A stretch of 64,000 bases of DNA from Venturia oleaginea. Its lineage: Eukaryota > Ascomycota > Dothideomycetes > Venturiales > Venturiaceae. The notes below the pieces were generated by a model, which ran no database searches, was not told where the DNA came from, and saw only the letters and a program-made list of their open reading frames with translations. This document shows positions 20,153-31,377 of the stretch, piece after piece (position 1 is the first letter of the stretch; every line of letters begins with the position of its first letter). Position numbers and translations under genes: made by a program. The stretch lies in the NCBI GenBank assembly GCA_013176395.1, contig JABMLP010000002.1, positions 1,178,001 through 1,242,000 of the forward strand. Reading direction: 5' to 3'.

Positions 20153-22945
20153 TATCGTTCGATCGTCTGGAATCTGTTCAGTTCAAACGCAAACGAAAGA
20201 TGGTAAGTCGGTAGAAGGAACCCTTGAATGTATGATCTTATCTGATTCTGCATCCATTTCCATGGGAATGGTATTGTTACTTAAGGGAACCATCGCAGCG
20301 GAGATGCCCTGTAGCCAAGAGGTTGTCTTCAAAAAACCCATGCGTGGATCCGGCTAGAAGGCTTGTCTGCATTACTACCGTACGCCAGCGATGAGTTTAG
20401 TACGGTTGGGGAGAGAATCCAAACTACACGTGATGTGTGCTTGGATGGTGTTCCGACGATTCGGCTTGGCGAAGTGGGATTCTTCTCAAATGTGCTCAGA
20501 CACGTTTTAGGTCCGCTTTTTTACTCAATTTAGATTGTCCCGAACGTCGAAGCCGGCCGCGGGGGATGGAAGCGGCTCCGTAGCGGCTTGCATCCCGCTC
20601 GAATATGTGGGCAGTCAAGGGCATACAATTGTCCGACCTGTCTAGATTTTCACGTCTTGTCGACGCTGTTGACGCCAAAGAATGAAAAGAGCAAGTTACC
20701 GTATTATTTGGCGAGACTCGATAGCCCAAAGCCAAGGTCCTAAAGCAATGGTGATATATGCTGATTTTTCTCGACATCCTCAGACTTGTTGCCGTCCATC
20801 CCTTCGAAAGCTTGGGAGGTAGTGTCTTGGTTTTGAGCTGTCGAATCTCTAGTTACTGCGCTATCTCACAACGAGGTCCGACTTTCCGTGGTTGCAGTCT
20901 GTGACAAGAAAGGCGCATGCAAGCTCGATTTCGTCCATGTAAAGGTTTCCTCTGCTCCCGACTCCGATGACGAGAAGCGCAGCGAAACGTCGTTTATTTA
21001 CTGGCTGGCGAATCATTTCAAAAATCTTGTCCAGTCGAAGAACTTGCCAATCCGGAGATAGACGATCGAGCAGGGAGTCTTCAACATCTCGGCCGTTCTT
21101 TTGAAGCATCGAGGGAAGCATCGGGCGAGTCCGACCCGAAGACTTCTTGAAGTCATTAACTAATGATGAGGGTGGTTAGTCTTTGAGCACATTAAGTATT
21201 TTAAAGTCTTGGGTTGAAGATCACTCTGGCCACAAAATAACAGAAGCATGGTGACAATGAGAGAACATAGTCTTGATCCTATTGGAAGACTAGCTCGTTC
21301 TTGAAGGAGAGATCCGTAAGGCAAACCATTTTACTTCTTGGAATTGCCCAGAGTCGGGTGTACCGATATCGCCCGTGCACAATCCTGCTGAAGGGAACAG
21401 CCAAAATCGTACACTGCCCTATTCTTGTATAATCTGTACACACCTCGAAGAAGCAACGGCTAAACTGTAGAAAACTTAGCTATTAATATTTCGAGACTCG
21501 CTGAGTCGCTTTTCACGGGAAGCAAGGGTAGAGCAAGTATAGCGATTATACTACGGTATTACGGGAGGGCTGAATTCAACTTATGAGAATCTTCTTTGAT
21601 ATTGAACTACAGTTCTCTTCATCTATTTCTACGGGGATTCAATTACAAGTAAGATGAGCGCGAGGTAAGGATTAGAAAAGTCAATGCAGAGTCCGTGCGT
21701 GGGAAGGGAAAAATATTGGACCGTTTTTTAGGCCTTAAAAGGCTTAGAAGACTCCTATTCAAGACTCGTCTAAGCGGGAGGCCTTACTTAAGCCCTTTTC
21801 TTCAAGCTAAGCAGGGAGTTTCTGAACCTTCTAATCCTTACTCCGTGTCCATCTTTGCACGGAATATACGGTATATAGGATGGTGGCCGAGGGCGTGTTC
21901 GTGAAGGACGCGAATATGTACTGACACGTGGGATTCTCCTAAATGGAGTGACTACAATTGAGTGTGTTCGTATTTTTAGCATGGTGACGCAGAGGAAGAT
22001 CTTACGTAGAAAAGATTGAGAAGAGGCAAGGTTTCTGCTGCGGAAATGGTTACTGCAGTAGCTATACGTGTGCTGATTGGTTCAATCTTGAAGCCGCTGC
22101 ATATTCAATTCTAGATTGAAATTCAGTGTATTTGACTCGACTCTGCATTAAAAGTTGCAATCACCACCCTGAAAAATATGCAGTAGCTAACTGCATTCGC
22201 TGCATTGGCAACAAATCCACGAACACGTCCCGAGTCGAGCGTGAATAGCGAGAAGCCTCGGATCTTGACAAGCGAGCTACATAGCCACAAATCAAGGTAA
22301 GACAACCGTACTGTGTGGTTGCCGGCCAGAAAGTTGCCAATGCTAGCTAGTAAGAAGACCTGTGAAGATCGAGATTCTACTATTATTGTGATCTTGGCAT
22401 CGACGAAGATAATTTTGGAGTTTCCGAATAGTGGCCGCTTCTCTTTTTCTTGTAACTCTAACCCACAACAAGACCTGGCCGAAACACGTAGATCAATCCA
22501 TTCTTCCTCCTTCGTAATCATTCTACTAGGGTTGTCGGCCACTTCAATATTAAATAGATACGCGCGTTGTCTAAACTGGTGGGGCGTAGATCAGAATTGC
22601 GGGCGAGCTCTCAGAACTGGAACTCGCGTTTCTGACTGAGTCAACATTCCCACATTTGTTTTCGTTGATGCCGAAACCCTGATATCGAGTGCTAGAACAA
22701 GTACTACACGCAGACGACGGCGAGTAGACTCATGTACGGATATATTAGGGATGGAAGCAGCGGCCAGAAGTTGACAACTAGTAGCTATATACGGACTGAG
22801 TATTAAAATCGTACGGATCGAGTCTATATTCATCCATTTATATATATATATAAATTGAGCGTACCAATGTCGAGAAAAATCGATTATTCAAATACTATAT
22901 CCATTAATTAACTTCTACGCCCGGCAAAGTTCTTGGTACCCGGCT
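20153..22945. other. Long intergenic region, partly AT-rich
   Basis: About 2.8 kb with no gene I can support. From roughly 21.5 to 22.9 kb the sequence is AT-rich with short inverted and direct motifs (for example AGGCCTTAAAAGGCTT near 21730) and may be an old, mutated transposon. A (TA)n microsatellite lies at about 22839-22852. A short open frame at 20861-21121 on the minus strand is discussed under rejected items. Confidence 0.4.
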
Positions 22946-24541
22946 TTACGCTTGACTCAACTCTTCGAAAAACTCAACTTCTTCATCATCACCACCACTA
23001 GACTCGTTATCCTCGTCCTCCTCTACGGCCTCAACATCCTTAGTATCCTCCTCGAGATCGCTGTTATCATCTTCCTCTGCCGCTCGCCATCGCGCCCTCT
23101 TTTTACCGACTCCAGTTTGTTTCATACTACGTTTACGAGATACACGCTCTTCTTCACGGTCATTCCAGTGCTGATCAAGTATTATAGTCCCTCCGAACTC
23201 CTTCCTTACCCACCAAGATATCATATGAATCGGTAGATTCAAGAAGTAGTCGGCCTTCTTCTCGTCAGCGAAAAAAACCTCGTACAAATACCCTATCGTC
23301 TCCGTATTTCCCTTGAAGATCTCCAGCTTCTCTACACGTTGCATTGCGAGCCCCATCTTACTCTCGTTCTGGGCAGTAAGTGCGACGGCAAGCCTATCTA
23401 AACTAGTATCCTCATATGAATTAAATAAGGCATTCTTCCGCAGATCTGGAGTAGCTTTTGGTAACCGTTTTTTAGGCTTCGGCGGCCCTTCCTTTGCTAA
23501 CTCCTTCACCTTTGCAGCATCTCGTCCGTCGGCCAGCTTGTGATCCAAGAGCTGCGATAGAAGGTCTACGTGGTTGACGCGTAGCTTCTCGAACCTACCG
23601 AACTTTGGATAATGGAAGTAATGGTCCCTCATAGTATCTTCTGCACTAACAAGTACACCAGCCTCGATGTCCGGGTAATCCCACTCTGCGCCGCTCAAAT
23701 TCTTCTCCCAACCCGATGTATGCGATCGTACATTGCCTGAGCCATAATGTGCCTGGTAATCGGGCCACCACCGCTTCCAGTCCCCCCATTTGTTGGCCAT
23801 TGTAGCAGCATCCATATCTGGTATAGTCTCATCTCGCGGGACCCGGTCAACTGCCAATCGCGCTTCCAACCATACATCATCTTTGAATGCCGCACCGGTT
23901 TGAAGCCCTCGGTGTTTTGCCTCTACTAAGGTCTTCAGCATAGCGAACTCGCGCTCATAAACCCAAGGATACTTGGCCTTCCGAGGCTTCCTTTGTGTCC
24001 CACCAGGCGTTTGCGAGAGTGACCGATCGCGGTTATCGTCATCTTCGGCAGGCATTTGAGATATCTCAAAGTCGCGATCGCGATTGATATTACCGCCCTG
24101 TTGGGGGGTCTGATGGGGTCGAGGCGCCGATGAGGGCCCTAAATTGCGTGCGACCGATGGACGAGGTGTAGGTGTTCTACTCCATTCAATTGACTGCATT
24201 GCGACTGACTGACCGCGTTGCTGAGCAGAGGATTCTCGTACAGGCGTATTATAATATGGCTTCGGCGAATCCTCTGCTGTAGGATCTGGATATTGTGTCT
24301 GCGGTACGGCGTCCTCGAGGGCGGGATCCGTTAACCCATCGTTTCCGGCATCAATATCGCTCTTCGATTGAGTAGCTTTTTTACTACCATCTCTTCCACC
24401 CTTCCTACCACGTCCTCCGCGCCCACCACGGGCTCCTCGGGTTGCAGCAGCCTTTGCATTGGTCTCTGCAATAATATCGTCATATGTTTTTGGTGTAGAT
24501 CGTGCACGAGATGGCAGACGAGGTTCTGAGGCATCAGACAT
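22946..24541 (-). CDS. Myb/SANT-like domain protein, possibly transposon-derived
   Basis: Intronless, 531 aa. Residues about 1-190 are disordered, with an RG-rich basic tract (RGARGGRGGRGRKGG) and many S/T-P sites. Residues about 190-330 match the Myb/SANT-like DNA-binding pattern: PWVYEREFAMLKTLVEAK, GAAFKDDVW, NKWGDWKRWW, SGWEKN and EWDYPD, ending near HYPKFGRF. The tail has basic clusters (KKRLPK, KKRARWR) and ends in a strongly acidic run. Such proteins are multicopy in many fungal genomes and often accompany PIF/Harbinger-type transposons. No transposase or TIR is recognisable nearby. It may be a domesticated or orphan second ORF. The specific function is unknown. Confidence 0.65.
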   Translation of the reverse strand: MSDASEPRLPSRARSTPKTYDDIIAETNAKAAATRGARGGRGGRGRKGGRDGSKKATQSKSDIDAGNDGLTDPALEDAVPQTQYPDPTAEDSPKPYYNTPVRESSAQQRGQSVAMQSIEWSRTPTPRPSVARNLGPSSAPRPHQTPQQGGNINRDRDFEISQMPAEDDDNRDRSLSQTPGGTQRKPRKAKYPWVYEREFAMLKTLVEAKHRGLQTGAAFKDDVWLEARLAVDRVPRDETIPDMDAATMANKWGDWKRWWPDYQAHYGSGNVRSHTSGWEKNLSGAEWDYPDIEAGVLVSAEDTMRDHYFHYPKFGRFEKLRVNHVDLLSQLLDHKLADGRDAAKVKELAKEGPPKPKKRLPKATPDLRKNALFNSYEDTSLDRLAVALTAQNESKMGLAMQRVEKLEIFKGNTETIGYLYEVFFADEKKADYFLNLPIHMISWWVRKEFGGTIILDQHWNDREEERVSRKRSMKQTGVGKKRARWRAAEEDDNSDLEEDTKDVEAVEEDEDNESSGGDDEEVEFFEELSQA

Positions 24542-25126
24542 CGTCAGTTAAGGATGTGGTGTAGTTGGAATGAGGTAGAGAGAAGGGACTTGGTAAGTTT
24601 TTGAGACGAAGTATGGAGGCGCAGTAGCAAGCAGCTTCGGTCATATTAACTAGCGATCTAGGCCATTTCTGCTCACCGCCCTTATGCAACGTTTCTAATC
24701 GAAAATCCAATCAATCATTCTCGAACATCTTTACATTGGTTCGATGGATTGAACTTTAGCCGCCAAAACCCAACCAATCTCGCTCAATCCATCATTTTCG
24801 AACAAGCCCTTGGAGTGTTGTTACTCGTTTTCCTGAGTTAGTTTGTTGTCAACTTTATATACCTCATCTCGCTGCGTCACACGGTGGTAGGGCTTAACTC
24901 CGTAGCCATCATAAGTTTTAAGTCCGACTGACAAACTTTGTAAGGGAGGCAGTTGCGGCTCTGCGAATTCGATTTCCATGAGAGGCAATTCCGACATACA
25001 AAGATTTTGCGCGTCATCACCGCCAAGTCCATCCCCGTAGAATTCGCTGACCACTGATGAGGACTCTCCAGTCTCAATCGCCTGAATTCTTTTGTCCTAT
25101 TAACCAAATCCACGCAAAACATCCTC
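24542..25126. other. Intergenic
   Basis: No gene is seen. Two 20-bp direct repeats, identical at 18 positions, lie at 24708-24727 and 24785-24804 (CAATCAATCATTCTCGAACA type). Confidence 0.4.
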
Positions 25127-25566
25127 TCACTCTTTCTTAGCACTTGCAGCACCTTCCTTCTCCATACCCTCACATCCGGCAACCTTTCCTGCTAGCTCCT
25201 CAGCCTTTCCATAGCCATCTTTTGATGGATCACGATCCTGGCTCGCAGCTTTCATATTCGAGATTGCTTCTTCTTTCTGTTCGTGACCTGATTGCTTCCA
25301 TTCCGGACTGCCGGTGATGGAGCCTACTGCGTCCTACAGTCGTCATTAGTAAGCAAATATCTTGTCTGGATTATGCAGAAAAAGAGAGCATTAGATGTAC
25401 TTACAACAGCCTGTCCTTTGACATATTGAGCATGAGCCGCAGCGAGACCAGGCTTTGCTGACTCTGAATCTTGTGGTGCTGACATTCTTGTGGTTGTTTG
25501 AAGAGTTCTGAATTGATGCGGAATGCGCTTTGTTATGGTGGATGAAATTCGAGCGACTGCGTACAT
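25127..25566 (-). CDS. CsbD-like / Hmp1-type mismatch and cruciform DNA recognition protein
   Basis: Two exons, 25405-25566 and 25127-25333, 122 aa; the 71-nt intron has GTAAGT and TAG ends. The body is hydrophilic and helical, with the repeated CsbD-like pattern YVKGQAV, GSITGSPEWKQSGHEQKEEA and KAEELAGKVAGCEGMEKEG. Fungal members are annotated as mismatched base-pair and cruciform DNA recognition proteins (Hmp1 of Ustilago), often stress-induced. The first ATG gives a 27-residue basic lead (MYAVARISSTITKRIPHQ) that looks like a mitochondrial presequence; the second ATG (25485, MSAPQ) is the start more common in relatives. Confidence 0.78.
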
Positions 25567-25734
25567 TTGATGTCGATGGAAAGAATCAAGGACGGGTTGA
25601 AGGTTGAGATGCTAAGGCAAGTAGTCTCTCTCGACGTCATCGTGTGTCTCGGTCTGACGACACGACTCTAGGCCTAAAGGAGCCAGCCGCACAAGACTTT
25701 ATATTTTCTGATTTCAGATGATACATCTTGCCAA

Positions 25735-27362
25735 CTACTTGTCAAGTCTTCCGCGCTTGAGCACCTTCACATCCTCAGCTTGGTCAATCACAACCAAGCC
25801 ATTGCCCTCTTCAGACGCCGCTTCACCAATCTTCAATCGCATATTCCTGAGGAGCCTAACCCGATCATCGGGATCCAAATGGGACCCGGAGTCGAGCTTT
25901 GCGGAAATATCGGAGCGTGTAACTGCGGAATTGAAATCCGTAGAATCTGGCGCAGTCGGCGTGCAAGACACATTCATCTCCACGGCCCTTCGCGTTAGAT
26001 CGGCCTCCAAGCGTGTGAGATGTTTCAGATTGCCAGTCGCTTCCCGATCCCACTCTGCGAAGATGAGTGGAGTTGAAAATGCAGAACTCAGGTCTGGTGC
26101 TGACAACTTGGCGACTTCCAGTCCAAGTGTCCACATATGATTGGAACCAGTAAAGACCTTGTACGTAGAGGAGACGTTGAGGTTCGAGGTAATGTTCGGT
26201 GACGTGTAGTCCAAAAAGTCATCAAGGGCTGAAATAATGGACCAAGTCAAATCGGGTTCTGGAGGTCCCAAAATGTACTGTTACCATTGCCCTGTGGTTT
26301 CATGAAAGGCAAACCTAACAGCGAGGAAAAGTTGGTTCGGTCTCTGGATTCAGCACTCATCTGCGTCCACACGCTGGTTGTTGAGAATTGGTCAGTGCCG
26401 TTTAGTACAGGCACTTTGATATTTCCCCAAATATCTTGTGGTTGGCTGCCAGTCAATGCGACAGAAAGAAGCGAGCTCATGAGTATACTGTTTGCTGCAG
26501 CGAGATTTTCTACGGAATCTCCACCATTCGTGGAGAAAGTTGTTCCAGGGTATGCATAGCGGACCGGATCTTGCAGCGGCGCAAATGTGGTCCTTTGTTG
26601 GCGAGACACGATTCGCAAGGCGGCCTTACTTCCGAGAGGCGAGAAGGTCCACACCAAACCAAGTAGCAAAGGAAGCCAGTGTAATGAACGGAGATATAAT
26701 GGTGCGAGGTACGTGCCGGCTAGTGTTGAGTTTCTCCCCAGATAGGTGACAGTGAGTATATCGATGCCGTTTTCAAGGCGCCAATTCAACAGGTTTTGGA
26801 TGCATCGGCCTAGCACAAACGCGCGTATGTATGGAAAGGCAGTTAGGATCTGAAAATAAATGTAAGATAATACTGTTAGAGTAGGTACGGATTCGACTTA
26901 CGATTCTAGCTGCATCGATCAGGTCCCTCTCATAGGATCCAAGTGTGTGACCATTCGATGAGTTCGCAAGCATTACAAAAACGAATAAAGCAACACTCGC
27001 CGACAAGCACCCCAAGTCGGCGATAAGACTGAGGACTCTTCTGCTAGCTACGTGTAGTGGTGTTCCTTCGCTGTTGCTAAGATCTGTGGTCTCATCCGCC
27101 GCATGAATTGTGCCCTTCTGGCGCTCTACTTTCTTTTTCGGGTCCGTATGCCCATATGTAACCTTCAAGCCTTTCTGTCGAGGCCTGAGAAATGAAAAGT
27201 GAAAATTAGACATGATATTACAACAACAGCGGCCGGACCGCGATTAAAGCGGTAAATAGTCGACCAGAGAGCGTGTCTCTCAAAGTAAAGCGGAGGAAAG
27301 GTATGGTTTATAGACTGAGTTGCTTCACGAGGCACAGGTGCAGGCTGGGGATTCGCTGACAT
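25735..27362 (-). CDS. Predicted membrane protein of unknown function
   Basis: Best model has four exons, 27222-27362, 26902-27174, 26315-26849 and 25735-26258, 490 aa. The first two introns (47 and 52 nt) are clear. The third, 26259-26314, has a weak GTTTGC donor. It is proposed because the frame must change there, and the skipped stretch itself looks coding (GNGNSTFWDLQ), so a frameshift is the alternative. A hydrophobic segment is seen around VLSLIADLGCLSASVALFVF and another at LHWLPLLLGLVWTFSPLG. The loop that follows has several N-x-S/T sites and a cysteine (EMNVSCTPT), suggesting an extracellular domain. I do not recognise the family. The layout resembles large families of fungal membrane proteins with a long glycosylated loop. 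Confidence 0.55.
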
Positions 27363-27670
27363 CTATGCCGTGTTTTGCTGCAGCCAAGATATGGATCTGT
27401 CCATATACAGTATCAGCGCCGCAAACTGGCATAGTATCAAAGATCAGATAACAGTTCACAAGTACCCGACGGTATTTGTGAACAGATTTCGAACCCGTCA
27501 GAAGCCGGACATTGACATAAGTCATGGGGCGTCAGATAACAACGGAATATACTATGACAAGCGATTTATTCCCTTCCTCAAAACGAGTGTCGTGTATGTC
27601 CGCCTCTTCATTTCCTGCGCATCCGCTGGCGCTATCCATAGGGCGAGAGAAGATGGCCCGTACCATTATC

Positions 27671-27985
27671 CTACGCTTTACACCAACGCGGAACGACCCA
27701 AATAGCAATCAATGGCTCTAATACCTCTTGTAAGCTCTGCGTCCATCTCTCAAACACTTCTGCCCAATCCACCGCGATATGAACAAGGAATAGAAAGCTA
27801 CCCACAAAGACCACAACAGAAGCGACGGTCAGATGCACGATCGAGCCCATTCCTGCGTAATCGCGCTTCCGACCGTCGCTTCGCCTGCGGTCTCTGAAGT
27901 GGAACTGGGTTATTTCCTCTTCTTGGATATTCGAGTGTCACGCTGCGGGTGGATGAGGCGGGGGTTTTGGTTGGTGTGGAGACAT
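27671..27985 (-). pseudogene. Small membrane-protein ORF with a premature stop
   Basis: From ATG at 27985 the minus strand reads MSPHQPKPPPHPPAA, then TGA at 27938-27940, and then stays open in the same frame for 88 codons to a TAG at 27671-27673. The part after the stop looks like real protein: an Arg-rich stretch (RDRRRSDGRKRD), a membrane helix (VASVVVFVGSFLFLVHIAV) and an amphipathic segment (EVFERWTQSLQEVLEP). The TGA could come from CGA by one change. It could be a relic, or an N-terminal part of the unknown membrane-protein gene just downstream. I do not recognise the family. Confidence 0.45.
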
Positions 27986-28399
27986 GTTTGGGATTCCTCT
28001 TGAGTGGATTTTGAGTTGGGATTTATGTTGCGATGGAGCGGCTGCGATGGAATGGCTACGATGCTTGATGGTGTTGCGTGTAGAATTCTCGAGATCTATG
28101 CGTCATGCCTGAAGTCACTTGCGTGCTGAAAAATTCTCCACGGCAAGATGTGGTGCATGAGTACGAGAGCGAAGAAGTCATTTCCCAATTAAAAAAAATC
28201 AATTCATACAGGATCCATGTCAAAAGATAGATGAAGCAGACTGATGTCTGAATTGATGTGTGGGCTATCCGCATATTTATACAACTGAGAGACTCGAATT
28301 CGAGCTAGTACAAATGAGGATAGAATGAAATGAGTTTATTTGACAATCCATCCATGAGTTTTGATCGTACGAATTCACCTTTTACCTGCCATTCCACCT
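27986..28399. other. Intergenic
   Basis: Nothing recognisable; 5' side of the small decayed ORF and 3' flank of the aldo-keto reductase gene. Confidence 0.4.
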
Positions 28400-29452
28400 C
28401 TACTTCTTTCCGTCCAAGTCCTTGTAGAAGTTCCAGCCAAAGCTGCTCGAAGGATCATTGAATCTCAACTTCTTGTCAAGACCATTGAGCTTCTCGACCT
28501 CCTCCTTAGACAAGTGGAAGTCACCCTCCAAGTTCTGCTTGATTCTCGACTCAGTCTTCGACTTGGGAATGACTGAGTGTCCCTGAGCAATACCCCAAGC
28601 CAATGCAACCTGGGCACCAGACTTGCCATGCTTCTTTCCGATCTCAACAAGCACAGGCTCATCCATCAATTTACCCATGTTCTTTCCGGAATCGTAGATC
28701 TCATTCTGGTTGCCGAAAGGTGAGTATTGCGTGATGTGAATACCCTTCTGCTTGTGGAACTCAGTGAAGGAATGTTGTTGAAGCCATGGGTGGAGTTCGA
28801 GTTGGTGAGCAGCGGGAACAACATCAGTCTTGCTCAGCAGGTTTTCGAGCTCAGCCTTGGAGAAATTGCTGATTCCGATGGCCTTGGCCTTGCCGGATTT
28901 GAAGCACTTTTCCATGGCTTTATAGGTGTCGACGTAGCTGGACTCGCCAACCTTGGTCGTCTTGCCGTCAGAATCTTTGGGGAACAGATCGTCTGAACGT
29001 GCGAAGGGAGAAGGCCAGTGCATCAAGTAAAGATCAACATAATCAGTGTCGAGATCTTTCAACGAGGCATCGAGGGCCTTCTCGACATCATCAGGGTGGT
29101 GAGAGTTGTTCCACAGCTTTGTCGTGATGAAGATATCCTCTCGCTTGACGCCCGATTTCTTGATTCCACGTGCAACAGCTGGTTCGGTGCCATAGACGCG
29201 AGCGGTATCGATGTGCTTGTAACCAACCTTCAAGGCAATGGCGACAGCATCTTCCTGCGCGTCCTTATCTTGCCATGTTCCGAATCCAACTGCGGGAATC
29301 TGAGCGCCGGTGTTGAGCTTGAAGTGAGTTCCTGATGCCATTCTGACTTGCTGGTGAATGGAAGATTTGAATTGAGTGGAAGGTGAGGAGAACTGTCTTG
29401 AGATTGATGAGAGACGTGTTGTTGCAGAGGAGATTCTACTGCGGGCGAGCAT
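28400..29452 (-). CDS. Aldo-keto reductase (NADP+-dependent glycerol dehydrogenase/alcohol dehydrogenase type)
   Basis: Intronless, 350 aa. The AKR signature and full catalytic tetrad are present: D82 and Y87 in HIDTARVYG, K112 in ITTKLWN and H145 in LMHWP. The NADP-binding end is IPKSKTESRIKQNL. The fold after residue 38 is a complete (beta/alpha)8 barrel similar to yeast Gcy1/Ypr1. The first 37 residues (MLARSRISSATTRLSSISRQ) are Ser/Arg-rich without acidic residues and look like a mitochondrial presequence. The second ATG at 29341 (MASGTHFKL) gives the usual 313-aa cytosolic enzyme. The real start may be either or both. Confidence 0.9.
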   Translation of the reverse strand: MLARSRISSATTRLSSISRQFSSPSTQFKSSIHQQVRMASGTHFKLNTGAQIPAVGFGTWQDKDAQEDAVAIALKVGYKHIDTARVYGTEPAVARGIKKSGVKREDIFITTKLWNNSHHPDDVEKALDASLKDLDTDYVDLYLMHWPSPFARSDDLFPKDSDGKTTKVGESSYVDTYKAMEKCFKSGKAKAIGISNFSKAELENLLSKTDVVPAAHQLELHPWLQQHSFTEFHKQKGIHITQYSPFGNQNEIYDSGKNMGKLMDEPVLVEIGKKHGKSGAQVALAWGIAQGHSVIPKSKTESRIKQNLEGDFHLSKEEVEKLNGLDKKLRFNDPSSSFGWNFYKDLDGKK

Positions 29453-29749
29453 ATTTAACAGTCAATCGAAGGCCAGGGCCAGGTAAGATACGTAAGAAGG
29501 AAGCTACGACAACGGCGGTTACCTGGTTGCAGGTGTAATGCCTTTGTTGAAATGCCCTGATGATGCAATACCGGGGTCATAATGGGGGAGAGTCCATCAC
29601 AGTTGGGTGAGCCGCAAAGAGATCTGCAGTGACTTTCACAGTTATTCCCGAAGACGATGCACCTTCGGTTATTGGGCAGGTGGCTCGACAAAGCGGATCA
29701 CAGGTAGAGCCATGTATATACTGACGAGGCGTGGAACAGGTACATCACA

Positions 29750-30748
29750 TCATTTGTTGGCCTTTTCTATAGCCTCTCTTCTCAGCCTCTCCCACGTCGA
29801 CTCTTTCGCCGTGCCTGAAGCAGCTTGCTTTTCAGCCGCGCTCATGCCATACATGGGGTCGTTTACAGGCTTCCCAGCCCTGGGATCGCTATCACCAGCC
29901 TTTGCACCCCAACTCTGATCCCAATCCTTTCTCTCCTCACGCATTGTAATTCTGTCCGCAACAGGCCTCGGTCTTCGTGCATCTTCTTGTTGTTGTTGCC
30001 GAATCTCCTCCATCCTCATTTCACTGTCCGATAGTAATGCCCCATCAGTTCCCACTTGCGGACTCATATCGTCGTATGGGACATCTGCCTCCTCCTTGAC
30101 ACTTCCATAATCCGAATTGGGCTTGCCCGGCGACATTATTTGTCCATTTGCTTGTTTGTGTGAGTCTGTGAGTTGCTTGTTCATTAGCCCCAATGCCGGA
30201 TCCCTCGCTATTGTCACCATAAACCAAGTCGAAGCGAAAGATTGGTTAAAAGTTCCGAGTAAAATAGATCCCATCATGCCATAGGGAATCGCTCGCATGG
30301 CATGCCACCCCATCCTCGCTGTCTGACCTCTCAAGGGACCCAGTATGTCCGGATTTTTGATCTCAGGTGCTTTGCCCCAAGGCCATTGGAATGTACCCGC
30401 TTTTTGGTAGCATCTCGCCCACCCAGCAAGAAGCCCCAATCCGAAACCTTGCGACGCATATCTGGATGCCGTTGAATATGCCGATGCTAATGCTTGCGTT
30501 TCCTGGGGTGATAATTGGCGTTTCAGCTGTTTAGATGTTGAAGCAACAATCTGTTCGAATCGTGCAGACGTGTATCCTGTGACAGAGGTGAAGCCGGACG
30601 TGGGGATATGGAGGGCATTGAAGTCGATTGAGTAGGCAGACGAGCTCGAGGAATTGTAGGGATCCGCATCTGAGGGTGGAGTGTCTGAGGAAAGGGACCC
30701 ATCATCGTAAGGGTCGGTTAAAGGACCAGACGCGCCTTCGAGGACCAT
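29750..30748 (-). CDS. Conserved fungal protein of unknown function with a central hydrophobic region
   Basis: Intronless, 332 aa. The first 50 residues are Ser/Asp/Pro-rich and probably disordered. Residues about 75-190 are more ordered, with GFGLGLLAGWARCYQKAG, a basic stretch and MRAIPYGMMGSILLGTFNQSF, which could be one or two membrane-associated helices. The C-terminal 120 residues are charged, with a QQQQ run and DWDQSWGAKAGDSDP. I do not recognise the family. It might be a mitochondrial or endomembrane protein, judging only by the hydrophobic centre. Confidence 0.6.
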   Translation of the reverse strand: MVLEGASGPLTDPYDDGSLSSDTPPSDADPYNSSSSSAYSIDFNALHIPTSGFTSVTGYTSARFEQIVASTSKQLKRQLSPQETQALASAYSTASRYASQGFGLGLLAGWARCYQKAGTFQWPWGKAPEIKNPDILGPLRGQTARMGWHAMRAIPYGMMGSILLGTFNQSFASTWFMVTIARDPALGLMNKQLTDSHKQANGQIMSPGKPNSDYGSVKEEADVPYDDMSPQVGTDGALLSDSEMRMEEIRQQQQEDARRPRPVADRITMREERKDWDQSWGAKAGDSDPRAGKPVNDPMYGMSAAEKQAASGTAKESTWERLRREAIEKANK

Positions 30749-31377
30749 GCTGGTTGATGGAGCTTGAGGTTGGAGGAGTGCTCAGGATGCGAGAGTGTGT
30801 GCTATGAAGGACATGTACGAGTCAGATTTTCTGCAATTGTAGGTTACGTGTAGTGGGTATTCAAGGTGTTTGTGATGGTCGTGACGCAGACGAGAGCTTG
30901 TTTCTGTTTCGAGCCATGGTGGATGCACCCGTGACCCCAGGAACGCCTCGCTTGCGAACATGTTCATCGCCCAAACAATTAACTGCTAGAAGCTACCTCT
31001 GTATCTCAAAGGTCGCAGCCTTTCGCACATCAGTACGTGCAATCAGGGCCCGTCGCAAGCCAGGGACCTCGTTCTCGCACGAATCTGGAATGACAGTGTA
31101 CTCTCTGGATTCTCTCACATAAATTAGAGGGTTGGATATCTGTAGCGGGTCTTCATTTCCATTCGTAGTCTCTTCCCTTTTGCGCTGTCTTGCTCATTGC
31201 TGTTGGTTGAATGGAGAATGGCACTCTTCGGCTTCATGTCCAAACCAGACGTCATGTTTACCCTATTATCTCCCATTTAACGATAGCTCGAACATCGTGC
31301 GGGGGCCGACAAACACAAGCAGATGGATTGAAGCGAGTCCAACAACCTGCGTGTCTGTTTGCTTCAAGATTCAGACC
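30749..31377. other. Intergenic
   Basis: Shared upstream region of a leftward gene and the rightward nitrate reductase pseudogene. No gene is seen. Confidence 0.4.

Noticed and set aside
20861..21121. Minus-strand 86-codon frame (RLSPDWQVLRLDKIFEMI) that resembles part of a fungal NACHT/NTPase linker.
   Set aside because: Too short, no P-loop or other motif nearby, and the rest of the frame does not match. I could not support it as a relic.
22123..22542. 139-codon minus-strand open frame.
   Set aside because: No domain and low-complexity surroundings; likely chance in an AT-rich degraded repeat.
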